NCBI GenBank assembly: GCA_039621445.1
Contig: CP154957.1
Location: forward strand, 31,700,399-31,764,398
Source: Euglena gracilis
Lineage: Eukaryota > Euglenida > Euglenophyceae > Euglenales
DNA: 64,000 nt
Direction of reading: 5' to 3'
Shown here: in pieces, positions 54,399 to 64,000 of the stretch
Position numbering within the stretch: position 1 is the stretch's first letter
Layout: each line of letters opens with the position of its first letter
Translations under genes and position numbers: made by a program
The notes under the pieces: generated by a model
Seen by the model: the letters and a program-made list of their open reading frames with translations, nothing else
The model's database searches: none
Told to the model about the DNA's origin: nothing

Positions 54399-54653
54399 CT
54401 GATAGACCCTTGGGTGGGTGTGAGGTCCAACTTTAGAGGCTGGGAAATAGCTGGCCCCCTGCAGCTGGAACGTGCAACTGCACTGGACTTGGGATCGGGC
54501 CACCCGAAAACACCAAAGCCACAAATAAAAAAAACACCAAGAATCTGCTACTTATAGACCAACAGAGAAAATTGCTGAGTAGGTGAGTTGGGGTGTCTGG
54601 TGTGAGAAACAGGCCGCTGCCTGGATGGAGTCACTTCCCTTGTGTGGCTTCAG

Positions 54654-54811
54654 CGGCGCCCTCATCGCGGGACTTCAGTGACGTGGAGGACGAACAGGGC
54701 GGCGAATGGGGAGAGCGCTGGGTCGCGCTTGCAAACCAAATACGCCAGCATGGAGCCGAAATGGAAGAGCTTTCCTGTAACGAATGTGGAAACACTGGTT
54801 CAAAGGTTAGG
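54654..54811 (+). CDS. Unidentified plus-strand exon
   Basis: Between acceptor GTGTGGCTTCAG (exon from 54654) and donor GTAAAC (exon end 54811), or GTTAGG a few bases earlier. The frame contains SSRDFSDVEDEQGGEWGERW, then VALANQIRQHGAEMEELSCN and ECGNTGSK. The acidic stretch followed by CNEC is notable, but no domain can be named. Opposite strand to the exon at 54268-54398, only 255 bp away. Confidence 0.55.
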
Positions 54812-54880
54812 GTAAACGTTGGTTTGGCAACCTGACCCATCCCCTGACCCTATACTAACAGACCCAAAATCAGACCCTTT

Positions 54881-55308
54881 CAGGCTTTTGCTTAAAGAGC
54901 TTGTGGGGGGGGCTAGGCCCACTGGCCATTTTGCTAGCACTTAGCAAAAAAGCCACTGGCCAGAACCCCTCCCTCGGGGGGGGGGGGGATTTGGGTCCCC
55001 CCATTGGAAAAAAGTTTCTCCGGCGCTGCGCGCCGAGGTGAAAATGAGGTTTTTGTGTGGTTTTTTTTGGCTGATTTTGTTTCAAAAAAAAGGGAAATAG
55101 CCATGAATGACATTTTTGGCAATTTTGGGGTCAGAAGAACTTCAGGAGCTCCAGGGTCTGCTCCCGGGTCACTGGGAAAAAAATTCCACTAGCTGTCCCC
55201 GCTAGTAAATCCCTGGTCCATTAAAATTTCTGCTAGCAAAATTTATTTGAACTAGCTGCAGTCGACCCCCCCCCCCAAGGGTTTGCTGTCCCCCTAAGCT
55301 AAAGCCTC
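54881..55308. mobile_element. Old hAT-like element
   Basis: The left end CAGGCTTTTGCTTA and the reverse complement of the right end (GAGGCTTTAGCTTA) match at 12 of 14. G/C-runs and a central hairpin CGGCGC-TGC-GCGCCG (55021-55034) lie inside, with repeated CTAGC motifs. The 8-bp flanks agree at only 5 of 8, so the element is probably old. Confidence 0.45.
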
Positions 55309-56730
55309 GAAACTGTGCCTCAAAACAAACAAACCTACAGAAAACCATTGAAAAAGTCCACAAAGGCGCGTTAATAACCCCCGTCAATATGCCACCTCCG
55401 GGGTGGGGTGGGTATTCAATGCTCCGGCTTCAGGTGCCCAAAACAACAAACATAGAGGGTGATAAATGGGGGGGGGGGTCGATCCTCACCGTAATCCTTT
55501 TAACAACAAGACCTCCCTTGGGCAGTTGTTACACGTAAAGCTGAGTAGAACTGGGGGGTACAACTGCCATGGGCGACCAAATTGGACAGCACGGAGGGAG
55601 CTGACAACTGTTTACTCATTTTAACCGAAATGATCCAGAAACCCTTGGATTCCAAACAGTCGCTGTTTCTCGCCAAGGAGGTGAAGTATTCAACAAGTTA
55701 AAAAAAAATCATCCAAAGATGCATCTCTGGTCATTTTGAGTGGCAAAAAAACATCTAGAGGGGGGGACAAGTTGGGCCACAGAAAGGGGTGACAATGAAG
55801 GGGGGAGGACACAACATAGACCCTCAAAAAAAAAACGAGATGCAAAAAAAAACACAAACAAAGAAATTGCAACCAAAATTATTTCTTCTGGAGGGGACTT
55901 CTTCACCTTCTCTGAGGAAAAATTTTGATCACGCAACTGTATTTTGAGAGATTTTGAAAAGATTTCAGGAACATCACGGTTTCAAAGCCATGGGAATTGG
56001 TTGGCCAAAAAAGTACAAAAATGACAAAGATTTGACAAGAAAACTTGCAGGGAATCGGGCCAAATTGTGGGATTCTTCTACATGGAAAAAAATTTCCCCA
56101 AAATGGGAGATCGCCAGTGGGGGGAAAAAACAAAACGCAAAAACCCCGCAAATTTTACCAGAATTGAAAAACACACAAAATAAAAAAAGGTGTTTTTGCG
56201 CCCCCCCCCCTCCCAGTGGCAACTTGTCTGGGGGAAGGGACAACTGCTGCAATGCAATTCAATGCAGCCAATCATTCACCACAGCATTACCACAAGCATT
56301 TTTTTATAACAAAAAAGTTGCTCAAATTTTTTTTGGGATTGGAACAACTGATGATCAAGTGGCGGAAGGGGAAATTCTCACCAGTCACACAAATGCCCAC
56401 CAACCCAACATACAACACCACATCATTTCGTTTTGATACCCTCCAAATAATACCCTCCATCCACTTTGGCAACCCCCCCATACTGGAGGAGAGCCAGAAA
56501 AACAAAGAAGATTTCACTTAAAACATCGAATAAATCACAACAGTCAATGCAATTGGTCAGAATAAATAAAAAGGCACATACTTTTTTGGGCCCCCCTTTT
56601 GACCACTTTGGCAAAACTTTTTGGGAATTTGGAAATTTCCCCAAATACTCCTCCCGTTCTCTTGCTTTTCACTTCATTCTGTGCGCCACATTTCACGCTG
56701 CGATGCGCGGTTGCGGGCTGAATCCCCCTA
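55309..56730. other. Non-coding DNA
   Basis: No gene supported. A 160-codon plus-strand frame (55954-56436) is Lys/Asn/Gln-rich and AT-driven. C/G-runs occur near 55268, 55469 and 56204. Confidence 0.45.
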
Positions 56731-57162
56731 TATAGTATATCTATATATCATTATATATATATATAGAGAGATATAGAGAGAGAGATAGACGATATAGAGA
56801 TATATAAGATAGAGATGAGATAGAGATAGAGATATATTCTAGGAGATATATAAATATCTATATCATGAGAGATATATTAGTAGAGATAGAGAGATATATA
56901 TAGATATGATAGAGATATAGATATACCCACACATATATATAAATATATATACATGTATATACATATAATATTACATATCTATTCATATATATCCATATTC
57001 TACATATAGTATAATACACACACACACAATATTATACATATTATCATTATACATTATAACCTATATATAACATATATCTACATCAGATATATACATATAT
57101 ACATATATATACATATATTACATATATATATTATATATATATATATAATATATATATGTGAA
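56731..57162. repeat. TA/GA/CA-rich microsatellite block
   Basis: About 430 bp of TATA, AGAGAT, ACATATAT and CACACA tracts without unique sequence. Confidence 0.95.
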
Positions 57163-57420
57163 AACAAACGCGGTCATTGGGCTGCCAATGTTCAGGCCTA
57201 TTTGAGGGTACTTTTTTTTAAGAGTCGCAAGAGGCTGAAAGAAAATCATTGGCAGATTCCTAAGTGAATGGGAGGTCGGATCCCCTTGCACCACAAAAAA
57301 GGGGGTCGAACCCAAACTTGCCTGTGTTTTTGATCTCCCCACCACAAATGTCCTGGAGAATGGTGCGGTCTGCTCAAGGAATGGGAGGGTCAGGAATAGG
57401 GTATTGGTTTGGGAAAGGCC

Positions 57421-57838
57421 TTAACCCTCCCCCAAAAATAACACCCGGGTCTTATTTTTGGGTCCATTTCTGGAAGCCTCCAGGGGGGGGGTCTTATTTT
57501 GGGGGGGACTTATTTTTGGATTTTTTCTTGACCAACCCGGGCCCGAAAAAACAACATTGTTCAGTTTCCCAAGAGCACCAAAAATTTTCATTCGGCACTT
57601 CGCGCCATGTGTCAATTGGTGTAAATTGACATTTACCATGTTTTTTTGCACTTCAAAAACCTGAAAATTTTAAAATTTCATCATTTTTGTGTATGAAATT
57701 GAGGTTTTTAGTAGTTTTTCAGGGAAAATTTTCACCGTCTCCGGCACTTCATGCCGTCAGGGGGGGGGGGGGTTTTATTTTTGGATTTTTGCTCGATCAG
57801 GCCAGGGGGGGGGGGTGTTATTTGGGGGGTTAGGTTAA
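57421..57838. mobile_element. piggyBac-like MITE candidate
   Basis: A 418-bp element bounded by TTAA on both sides (57421-57424 and 57835-57838). The inverted ends are TTAACCCTCCCCCAAAAATA and, reverse-complemented, TTAACCTAACCCCCCAAATA. TTAA targets with CCC-starting ends are characteristic of piggyBac elements, so the class is inferred. It is related in reverse orientation to 29244-29717. Non-coding. Confidence 0.6.
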
Positions 57839-57899
57839 TACGTAAGCCTAATGCCTGAATTTGGACCAAACGCCCGCATTTTGGTCTATCAGAACCACA

Positions 57900-58110
57900 A
57901 TTCCCTCTTAGAAAGTGGTCAAAAATCAACAAAAGTGGCTAATAAAAAACTGTAGAGATGTCAAAAATAGAATAAGATAATTAAAACTATCCAAAAATGG
58001 CAACAAGTGGTGAAAATGGATAAAATCTGCCCAGGAATGGCAAAAATAACCAACAGATGCCAAAGATGGTCCAAAATGGCCAAAAATGGCCTGACTGAAG
58101 CGCCTGAAAG
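57900..58110. repeat. GGCCAAAAATGGC array
   Basis: A-rich version of the degenerate decamer-like array, with CCAAAAATGGCAACAAGTGG-type units. No coding. Confidence 0.7.
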
Positions 58111-58226
58111 GCCAAAAAAAAACTTGGCAAACCTGGCCAAAGGGTGTGCTCAGTGATTATGCCACACCGCGCACCGCACTACACACATGGAATCTCAATG
58201 ACAATAACCAGATTGTCACCGGATAC

Positions 58227-58333
58227 CTTCCAACGCACGTTCAGCATCGGATTCGCCGTCCCTCATCACGAGGGCCAGGGCCCGGAAGAAGTTCATCCAC
58301 CACGTTGACCAGCTCACCGCAGGACGGCGGTCA
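58227..58333 (-). CDS. Unidentified coding exon
   Basis: A minus-strand exon with acceptor CTCGCCAG (from 58333) and donor GTATCC (end 58227). The frame reads SDRRPAVSWSTWWMNFFRAL, then ALVMRDGESDAERALE. The helical MNFFRALALVMRDGESDAER part looks genuine. Alternative frames have stops near the start. Family unknown. Confidence 0.45.
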
Positions 58334-58349
58334 CTGGCGAGTGGAGGGC

Positions 58350-59368
58350 CCTTTTGTCCATCCCCGGCGAAACCCAGCAAAGAGGGCAACCATTTACCTC
58401 TGGAGGGGTGAAGGATCGCCCAACTCATTCGGCAGGGCGTTGCTTAAGGACCCCAGGCTGAAAAAATTCAGGCTGGTTGGAAAAAGGCTGTGCCCCCCCC
58501 TTCCCGGGGGGGGGGGGTCCAGCTCAGAGGCTGGAAAAAATGGGCTGGCTGGGAAAAGGCAAAAAGGCTGTTGCTGTTCCCCCCCTCCCCAAAGGGGTCC
58601 CGGGCTGTAGCCGGGGCCCATCCAGGGTCGAAACGGGTGGTAAAAAAACAACCAAAATCACAAAAAATGTGCCAAGAACTGCCAGTTATCCAAAAAAAAA
58701 AGATTTTTTGACCAAAAATGTCCTGGACAGCTTTATTTCGACCCATTTTCGCCTACTTTTGCCCCATTTTTGCCCATTTTTCGGCCCATTTTTGTACCCC
58801 CGAAAGCGAAAATTTACTACCGTAATAATTAAATCTATAATAATAATAACAACAACAACAACAACAATAACAGTAATTAAATCTCATTGATGGGGGAGGG
58901 GGGTCCCAGGCTGGAAAAGGCCGCTGGGGGTGGGGCCAAATTTTTTAAGCAGCGTTGGACATTCTGACCAATACCCCGAGCATGTGCCTCCCTAAAGGGT
59001 AAAGGCCACAACTGGATTCTGAAGAAAAAAAACAGGTGATTCAGTTTCAAAAGAGCTCTGGTCTCCGCGCACAGTGACTGAGCCAGCTGCTCACATGCCA
59101 GTTGCCACTTGATTTACTTACCCCTTGAAACTTGTTAAGTTACCACTTGAAAGTTGTTTCTGATGGTAATCTCATCCAATTCCCAGTTCCAGGCAGCCAC
59201 CAACTACACCACCCCTAAAAATGTGAAAACACCCAAAAAGGGGTGATTGTTTGAGATTTGTTATTGCTTTATTTTTTATATTTTCACCCATTTTCCATGT
59301 TGTAAAAGTGGCATTCTTAAGAAAAAATTTTCTCATTCCCCCCCAAAAAAGAAAACCGTCCCTATGAC
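58350..59368. other. Non-coding with homopolymer islands
   Basis: C/G-runs at 58492-58520 and 58578-58600, the AGAGGCTGG motif at 58519-58550, CCATTTTTGCCCATTTTT repeats at 58740-58795, and AATAATAACAACAACAA at 58838-58870. No gene supported. Confidence 0.5.
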
Positions 59369-59607
59369 CAGGCTTCTTTTTAAGACCCCCAGAGGCGAGG
59401 AGGGGGGACTCCCCCCACCCACCCAGCCCGGCACGGGACCCCCCCCCCCCGGGGCAGGGACCCCCAAAAAAATCAGGTCGTCAAAGGCCATTTCCCAAAA
59501 AAAATTCGGCCATTTGTACCAAAACCCATACCCAGGCCGGACCCCCCCCCAGGGGGTCCGGCATCGGAACCCCCCCCCGGGGGTCTTCTGACTTAGAAAG
59601 AAGCCTG
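59369..59607. mobile_element. hAT-like MITE
   Basis: A 239-bp element with ends CAGGCTTCTTTTTAAG and, reverse-complemented, CAGGCTTCTTTCTAAG. The 8-bp flanks CCTATGAC (59361-59368) and CCTTTGAC (59608-59615) match at 7 of 8. C-run arms surround an A/T core. Non-coding. Confidence 0.85.
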
Positions 59608-59930
59608 CCTTTGACCCTCGAGTGGGAAGGCTGTTTTTGGCCTAAAAAATTCGGCAGCGAAAAACCAACAAACAGACCCCCCCAAAAAAAATGAGACCCC
59701 CCCACTGTGGATTCTCAGCAATGGACCAAAAAAAATATCCGGGTCTTTGGGGAGGGGGTAAATACCCCGTTTCTTTGCTGCCCTTGACTGGTTTGAAACT
59801 TTGGGAGGGCCAGCCAGCAACCAACAACAACTCTGAATTTCTGGGAAAAAAAGTCCATCAGCCACACAGGGGGTGGGGGGGGACTGAAAGGAAGGACATG
59901 ACCACGCAGCCTCACAGGGGACTGAGGAGG

Positions 59931-60131
59931 TCAATTTCTGGGTAGGAAGTGGAGGCCAGGGAAAAGAAGTGAACAAAATGGACGAAAAATCCGGTGGAAT
60001 AGGAGGTGGTGGTCACGAGTTTGTGGACAGACAGAAAAAAAGGTGGAACGCGGCATGGCTGGGACCCAGTCATCATCTGCAACATCTGACGCAGGGATAC
60101 TTGGATAATCTATGCGCTCAGCACTCCTCAT
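59931..60131 (-). CDS. Possible terminal exon
   Basis: After acceptor TGGACATTGCAG the minus strand reads MRSAERIDYPSIPASDVADD, DDWVPAMPRSTFF and continues to a stop at 59931 (67 codons). The first half is convincingly protein-like and the second half less so, so a donor may exist near 60040. Its upstream end lies within the long direct repeat (equivalent to positions 1-24 of the window). Confidence 0.4.
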   Translation of the reverse strand: MRSAERIDYPSIPASDVADDDWVPAMPRSTFFSVCPQTRDHHLLFHRIFRPFCSLLFPGLHFLPRN

Positions 60132-60728
60132 CTGCAATGTCCACAGCCACTGTGGTTATGGCGCATGTTTCAGGGGATAAGCCGTCATAAATAATTGCAC
60201 GGTGCCACGCAAGTTAAATATATATTATGCAACCAGCTCACACATCTTCATCACGTTTTGCTTTTTGATGCAAAAACACGAGACCTGAAAAGTTGTCTGC
60301 CATGCTCGTTGCGGCCATAAATTCATTCTGTGTCGCATTGTCCACAAATGTTTTCTTTTTGATTGCCTGTGTCGCTTTTAATTTTCTGGGTACACACAAA
60401 TTTTAAAAGAAATCCAAAACATGGCTGTTGTAGCCTTGACACCTTTTTGATTCTACAAATTGTTCCAGAGAAATTCGAAATAAAAAAATGGGGGGGAAAT
60501 CGATTCAGATGCCAAATGCAAATAAATTAACTCAAAATCATTTTCCAGCTGAACTCAAATAACACCATATGAAAGAGAACTTTAAAAAAAAAAGCGAAAC
60601 AGCGAAAGGGAATTTTTTGAAATGAGAAACACAAGAATCACGAAAACGTGTTCCCATGCCCCCTCCCTGATACCAGCCAACCCATTTAGATTTCTGGATG
60701 CCAAGCTGTGGATTGGGACAACGTACAC

Positions 60729-60846
60729 CAGGTTCTCCCTGGCTCCAGCAATGATTGGTGTTGGCACTGGACCCATCGAGGGGCAACCAGACCCATGACA
60801 GCACGAGGGACTTCATCTGGGGATCCGTCATCATGTCCACGAACTC
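60729..60846 (-). CDS. Unidentified coding exon, second copy
   Basis: Identical translation to the exon at 622-739, with the same splice sites. Confidence 0.5.
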
Positions 60847-62206
60847 CTGCAATGGACAATATCACATCAGAAGTTATTGTACCCAAAAATGTTCCAAACA
60901 AATTTGCAGAAATATCTGTTTGGCTGCATTCTGACCTACGTACTTCCCTGTCTGCCTGCCTGGCGATTTGTCTGTCTGCCTGTGTGTCTGTCTGTCTGTC
61001 CGTCCATCTGTCTGTCCGTCCGTCCGTCCGTTTGTCTCAGGCGGCGCTAATTGCCCACCCTATTCTTGTGTATTTTGACGATTTTTGACTGTTTCCGAAT
61101 CCCTCTAAAAGGGCCCAAAATTCCAGATTCAGAGGTGTGAGTAGCGGAGTTGGGCCATTGTTTTCCGGACATTACTTGCGCAGTTTTCCACCTAAACTTG
61201 TCTGTGAATTGTGTGTTTTGGGTAAATCAAGAACTATTTTGAAATAGGTAAAAAAAACTGATTTTGAATGGGTGTGGCATGGGCTGTCTCACTGTGATTT
61301 TTGTTATTCACGGCGTTTGAGAAATGGAAAAAAGTACATCCCAACTGCACGCGGAGAGCTGCCTAAAATGTTAAATGGTGTCTGAAATTGAGGCCAAAAT
61401 TCAGGTTGTTTAGGAGGATATCCACGCAAAACAAACCTGGACTCGGATTATCGCCTACAACTGAAAACAAAGCATGGCACGCGGATTCCCGCCTACGATG
61501 GGGATGCCCAACCAGCAGAGCCGGCACCACTGGGGCACCGGTTAGGAAACCGCTGGGAAAGAAGACCCACAATACAATTAAAAAAAATAGTCATGTCCAC
61601 TCCAATATCACATCCACTGCTTTGGCTGAAATCGGCCCAAAAGAACCCAAGAAAAGATTATTCAAAGTGGCCAATGGGTGAGATAACTTCAACACATCAG
61701 GAAGCAAAAACTGTCATACGCAAACTTTTGTGACATAAATACACTCCTACATTTCATTAAAAAATGAAATGAAAAATGAAACTGCAAAGGTGACCCCTAA
61801 AGAAGCAAGGTTTCCATTTCAGCAGTTTCAAGCGGTGCCAGCGATATCGGCACCGCTTTTTAGGTATCCCCCCTGTGGCACCACCGTTGATGAGTTGTCG
61901 GAAGGAATCCCCCAGTTTTTTGCGTGCATGTGAAGAGTGCAGGGATTACCTCTGTTTCGCACTGGGGATCCCAAATACTCATTCGTGATTTTTCGTAGTT
62001 TTTCGAGAATTTTCGTGCTCCGAAAATTCGTCCGCCTTGGCCCCTTGTGCGTTTTCCAGCTGCTTCAACTGAAAATAATGTGTATTTATTATCTGGCACC
62101 CCGAGGCATCTGATTTTGGCTCACATCATGTCCAGGTCAGAGTTGCAATAAAAAAAAAAACACGCACACAGGGAGTTTCTCTGTATCGCTTGAGTTCTGA
62201 TCCAAC

Positions 62207-62335
62207 CTGATTCTGCAAGGAATTTTCATGAAGGTATTTTGCTTGATTGACACAGCAACCCTTTGGTTTGTGAGTCCCTGGTCCAGAACTTGTTCCATGG
62301 TTCCTTTGGCCTTTTGCATCAATAACAAAATATTC
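62207..62335 (-). CDS. Unidentified coding exon, second copy
   Basis: Identical to the exon at 2103-2231, including acceptor and donor. Confidence 0.5.
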
Positions 62336-63104
62336 CTGTCACCCATGGCAATGATACAATTGATTGTCCGTCACCGATCATGGCGGCGTAACAAACACAA
62401 AAGAGTGGAAGAAAAAACTGTGGGAATGCTACGGGAAAAATATGGGAAATTTTCAATTTTGGAGAATTTAATTTTCGGGAAACTTCAAAAATTCATTGTA
62501 ATGAAATTTTTTCCAGACAACTGCGGTCCCTGTGACGGCCCGAAAATGTGTTCTTTGCACATCTCATTGTGTGATGGCTGTTCCCTGACCATTCATCTGT
62601 AATCTGCCCTCCTGACAGTGTCCATTGCCTTTGATGGTACTTCAAAGAGGCGTTTGAAAGGTGCAGTGGGAGAAAATTATGGGAAAATTAACCGCATAAC
62701 CATCCCTAACGTGGAGCTGGACAGAAGCCAAGAGACGAAATAGGCGGGTATCCACCTAAAGAAAATGACTTGTGAGTTGGCTACTGACAACAACAACAGC
62801 TGACTTTTAGCCTTACACTGATGAGTTGGGAATGGGAGAGGGGGTTTGTAGAATTGTTGTTGAGGGATGGAGTGTAAAGGCACCCCCCCCCCTGACCAGG
62901 AGGGGGATCGGGAGACGCCCCCCACCTAAAAATAGCGCGGCCCAAGTGATCGAGTTTCGGCCCTTCGTGAAGCGCTGGGCCGAAAATTTTTGGACGCTTT
63001 TGGGCAAAATTTTGTCAAAAAAAGTTTCAAGCAGGCAGGCAGGCAGGCAGACGGACAGACACACAGGACAACAGGACTTTGTCCATTGCCATGCCAAGGC
63101 ACAC

Positions 63105-63365
63105 CTTCCCAATCTGGGGACGAAAATGGCGGCCAAACAATAAGCGGTTGATGAGAGTGGTCACCGTCATCATGAATGCTGCCCCCTCTCCAGTGTCCAA
63201 CTGAACGTCAGTACGTTGGGCGTGGTCGTATCCTCTCCCTCTGGCCTTCACATGCTCAGGTCCCGAGGTGCTTCTGGAGCTGCCGTTGACAAGCCGCGTC
63301 ATGGCACCCAAGGCCAGAGGACAGCCTGCGCGGCTTTTGGTCTCAAATCGACACTCCGCTTTAGA
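63105..63365 (-). CDS. Unidentified coding exon, second copy
   Basis: Identical to the exon at 3002-3262. Confidence 0.5.
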
Positions 63366-63821
63366 TGGTGGCTGGTCTCATTTTCTTTTGTCTGTTTTTT
63401 TTTTGCTGCATACACCCGGTCAAACTGCATCTTTGAACTCCCTGATTTTTAGAACAGGAAAGGCAATGGGCATACAGAAATGATCATTCAAATCAGGATG
63501 CCAAATTGTAATTTTCGGGGAGGAAAGGTTTCATGAAAATTTTCAAAAAAAGGCAACAAAAAGAGAAAATAAGACAAAACATAAGGCGTCACAATTTTGA
63601 AAAAGCTTGTGTGTGTTACATAACGTGCGTTTTTCTGAAACATAGAAGTTAAGGTAAACAGTGGTATTCAATGTACAGACCTCCCATTAATGTAAAACTG
63701 TGGACAGGATTCAAAGATCGCCGACGGAGGCAGGATACCACACCCAACTGTGAGGGGTACAACACTTGAGGCAGAAAAGGCAGAAAAAGACCCATCCCTG
63801 TGGCTTTGTAGGTTACCTCAC

Positions 63822-64000
63822 CAAACGACCACACGCTGTAATCTGGGCAGAGCCTCATCGGCAAACAGAGACTTCCGGCACAGGGCAGGGGGCGCCGGCA
63901 CGCGCGCCATCACACTGCCCCGCGCCATCTCCGGGGACCCGAACATCCCGGACCGCACCGAGCGGGGAACGCTCTTGGGGTTCGCCGGAACCACGACCGG
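63822..64000 (-). CDS. Unidentified coding exon, second copy, cut by window
   Basis: Copy of the exon at 3721-3907. The donor GTGAGG is retained and the acceptor lies outside the window. Confidence 0.55.

Larger units (their letters stand above)
60108..64000. repeat. Long direct repeat, copy 2
   Basis: Second copy of 1-3899, truncated by the end of the window. It carries the same exon blocks: 60729-60846, 62207-62335, 63105-63365 and 63822 onward. Confidence 0.97.

Noticed and set aside
54113-54430. Minus-strand frame with a poly-Val run
   Set aside because: The Val run is the translated CAA microsatellite. A different frame at 54268-54398 is the convincing exon.
55954-56436. 160-codon plus-strand frame
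   Set aside because: AT-driven composition and a poly-Pro from a C-run. No supporting features.

Overview
The window looks like nuclear DNA from a eukaryote with a large, intron-rich and repeat-rich genome. There is no bacterial operon structure. Short GC-rich coding blocks (about 80-330 nt) are bounded by GT/AG splice sites and separated by AT-richer, low-complexity introns. An interstitial CCCTAA (TTAGGG-type) tract lies near 52.3 kb. A microalga or other protist is plausible, but nothing in the sequence fixes the lineage. No rRNA, tRNA or CRISPR was found.

Layout. Positions 1-3899 recur almost unchanged at 60108-64000. This repeat carries four exon-like blocks of a minus-strand gene. From 4.2 to 11 kb there are minus-strand exons, including the only gene whose family I recognise: an NmrA-like atypical short-chain dehydrogenase in four phase-consistent exons (9503 to about 7440). 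Small non-autonomous DNA transposons are scattered through this part. From 11.2 to 18.3 kb two copies of a long direct repeat flank a coiled-coil, tryptophan-rich ORF. From 18.3 to about 26.5 kb lies a decayed minus-strand Ty3/gypsy-like element (gag, zinc knuckle, protease, reverse transcriptase, RNase H, truncated integrase). From 27.2 to 31.8 kb lies a second decayed minus-strand element with DIRS-like reverse-transcriptase motifs and an exact 549-bp internal tandem duplication.

From 34.8 to 40.1 kb there are further exons, microsatellites and minisatellites. From 42.1 to 51.8 kb a 4.8-kb block carrying a six-exon minus-strand gene appears twice. The two copies meet exactly at a 13-N gap and carry different single-base indels, which points to an unmerged contig overlap, not a real duplication. 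From 51.8 to 60.1 kb the sequence is mostly microsatellites, decamer arrays and small transposons, with a few exons.

The most interesting signal is a set of small elements with terminal inverted repeats beginning CAGG or CAGGG and 8-bp target duplications, which I infer to be hAT-like. Three of them sit inside exon-like reading frames. In each case, removing the element and one target copy on paper joins the frame on both sides.

Gene calls are exon-level and come from reading frame, splice signals and protein-like composition only. Most products are unidentified.
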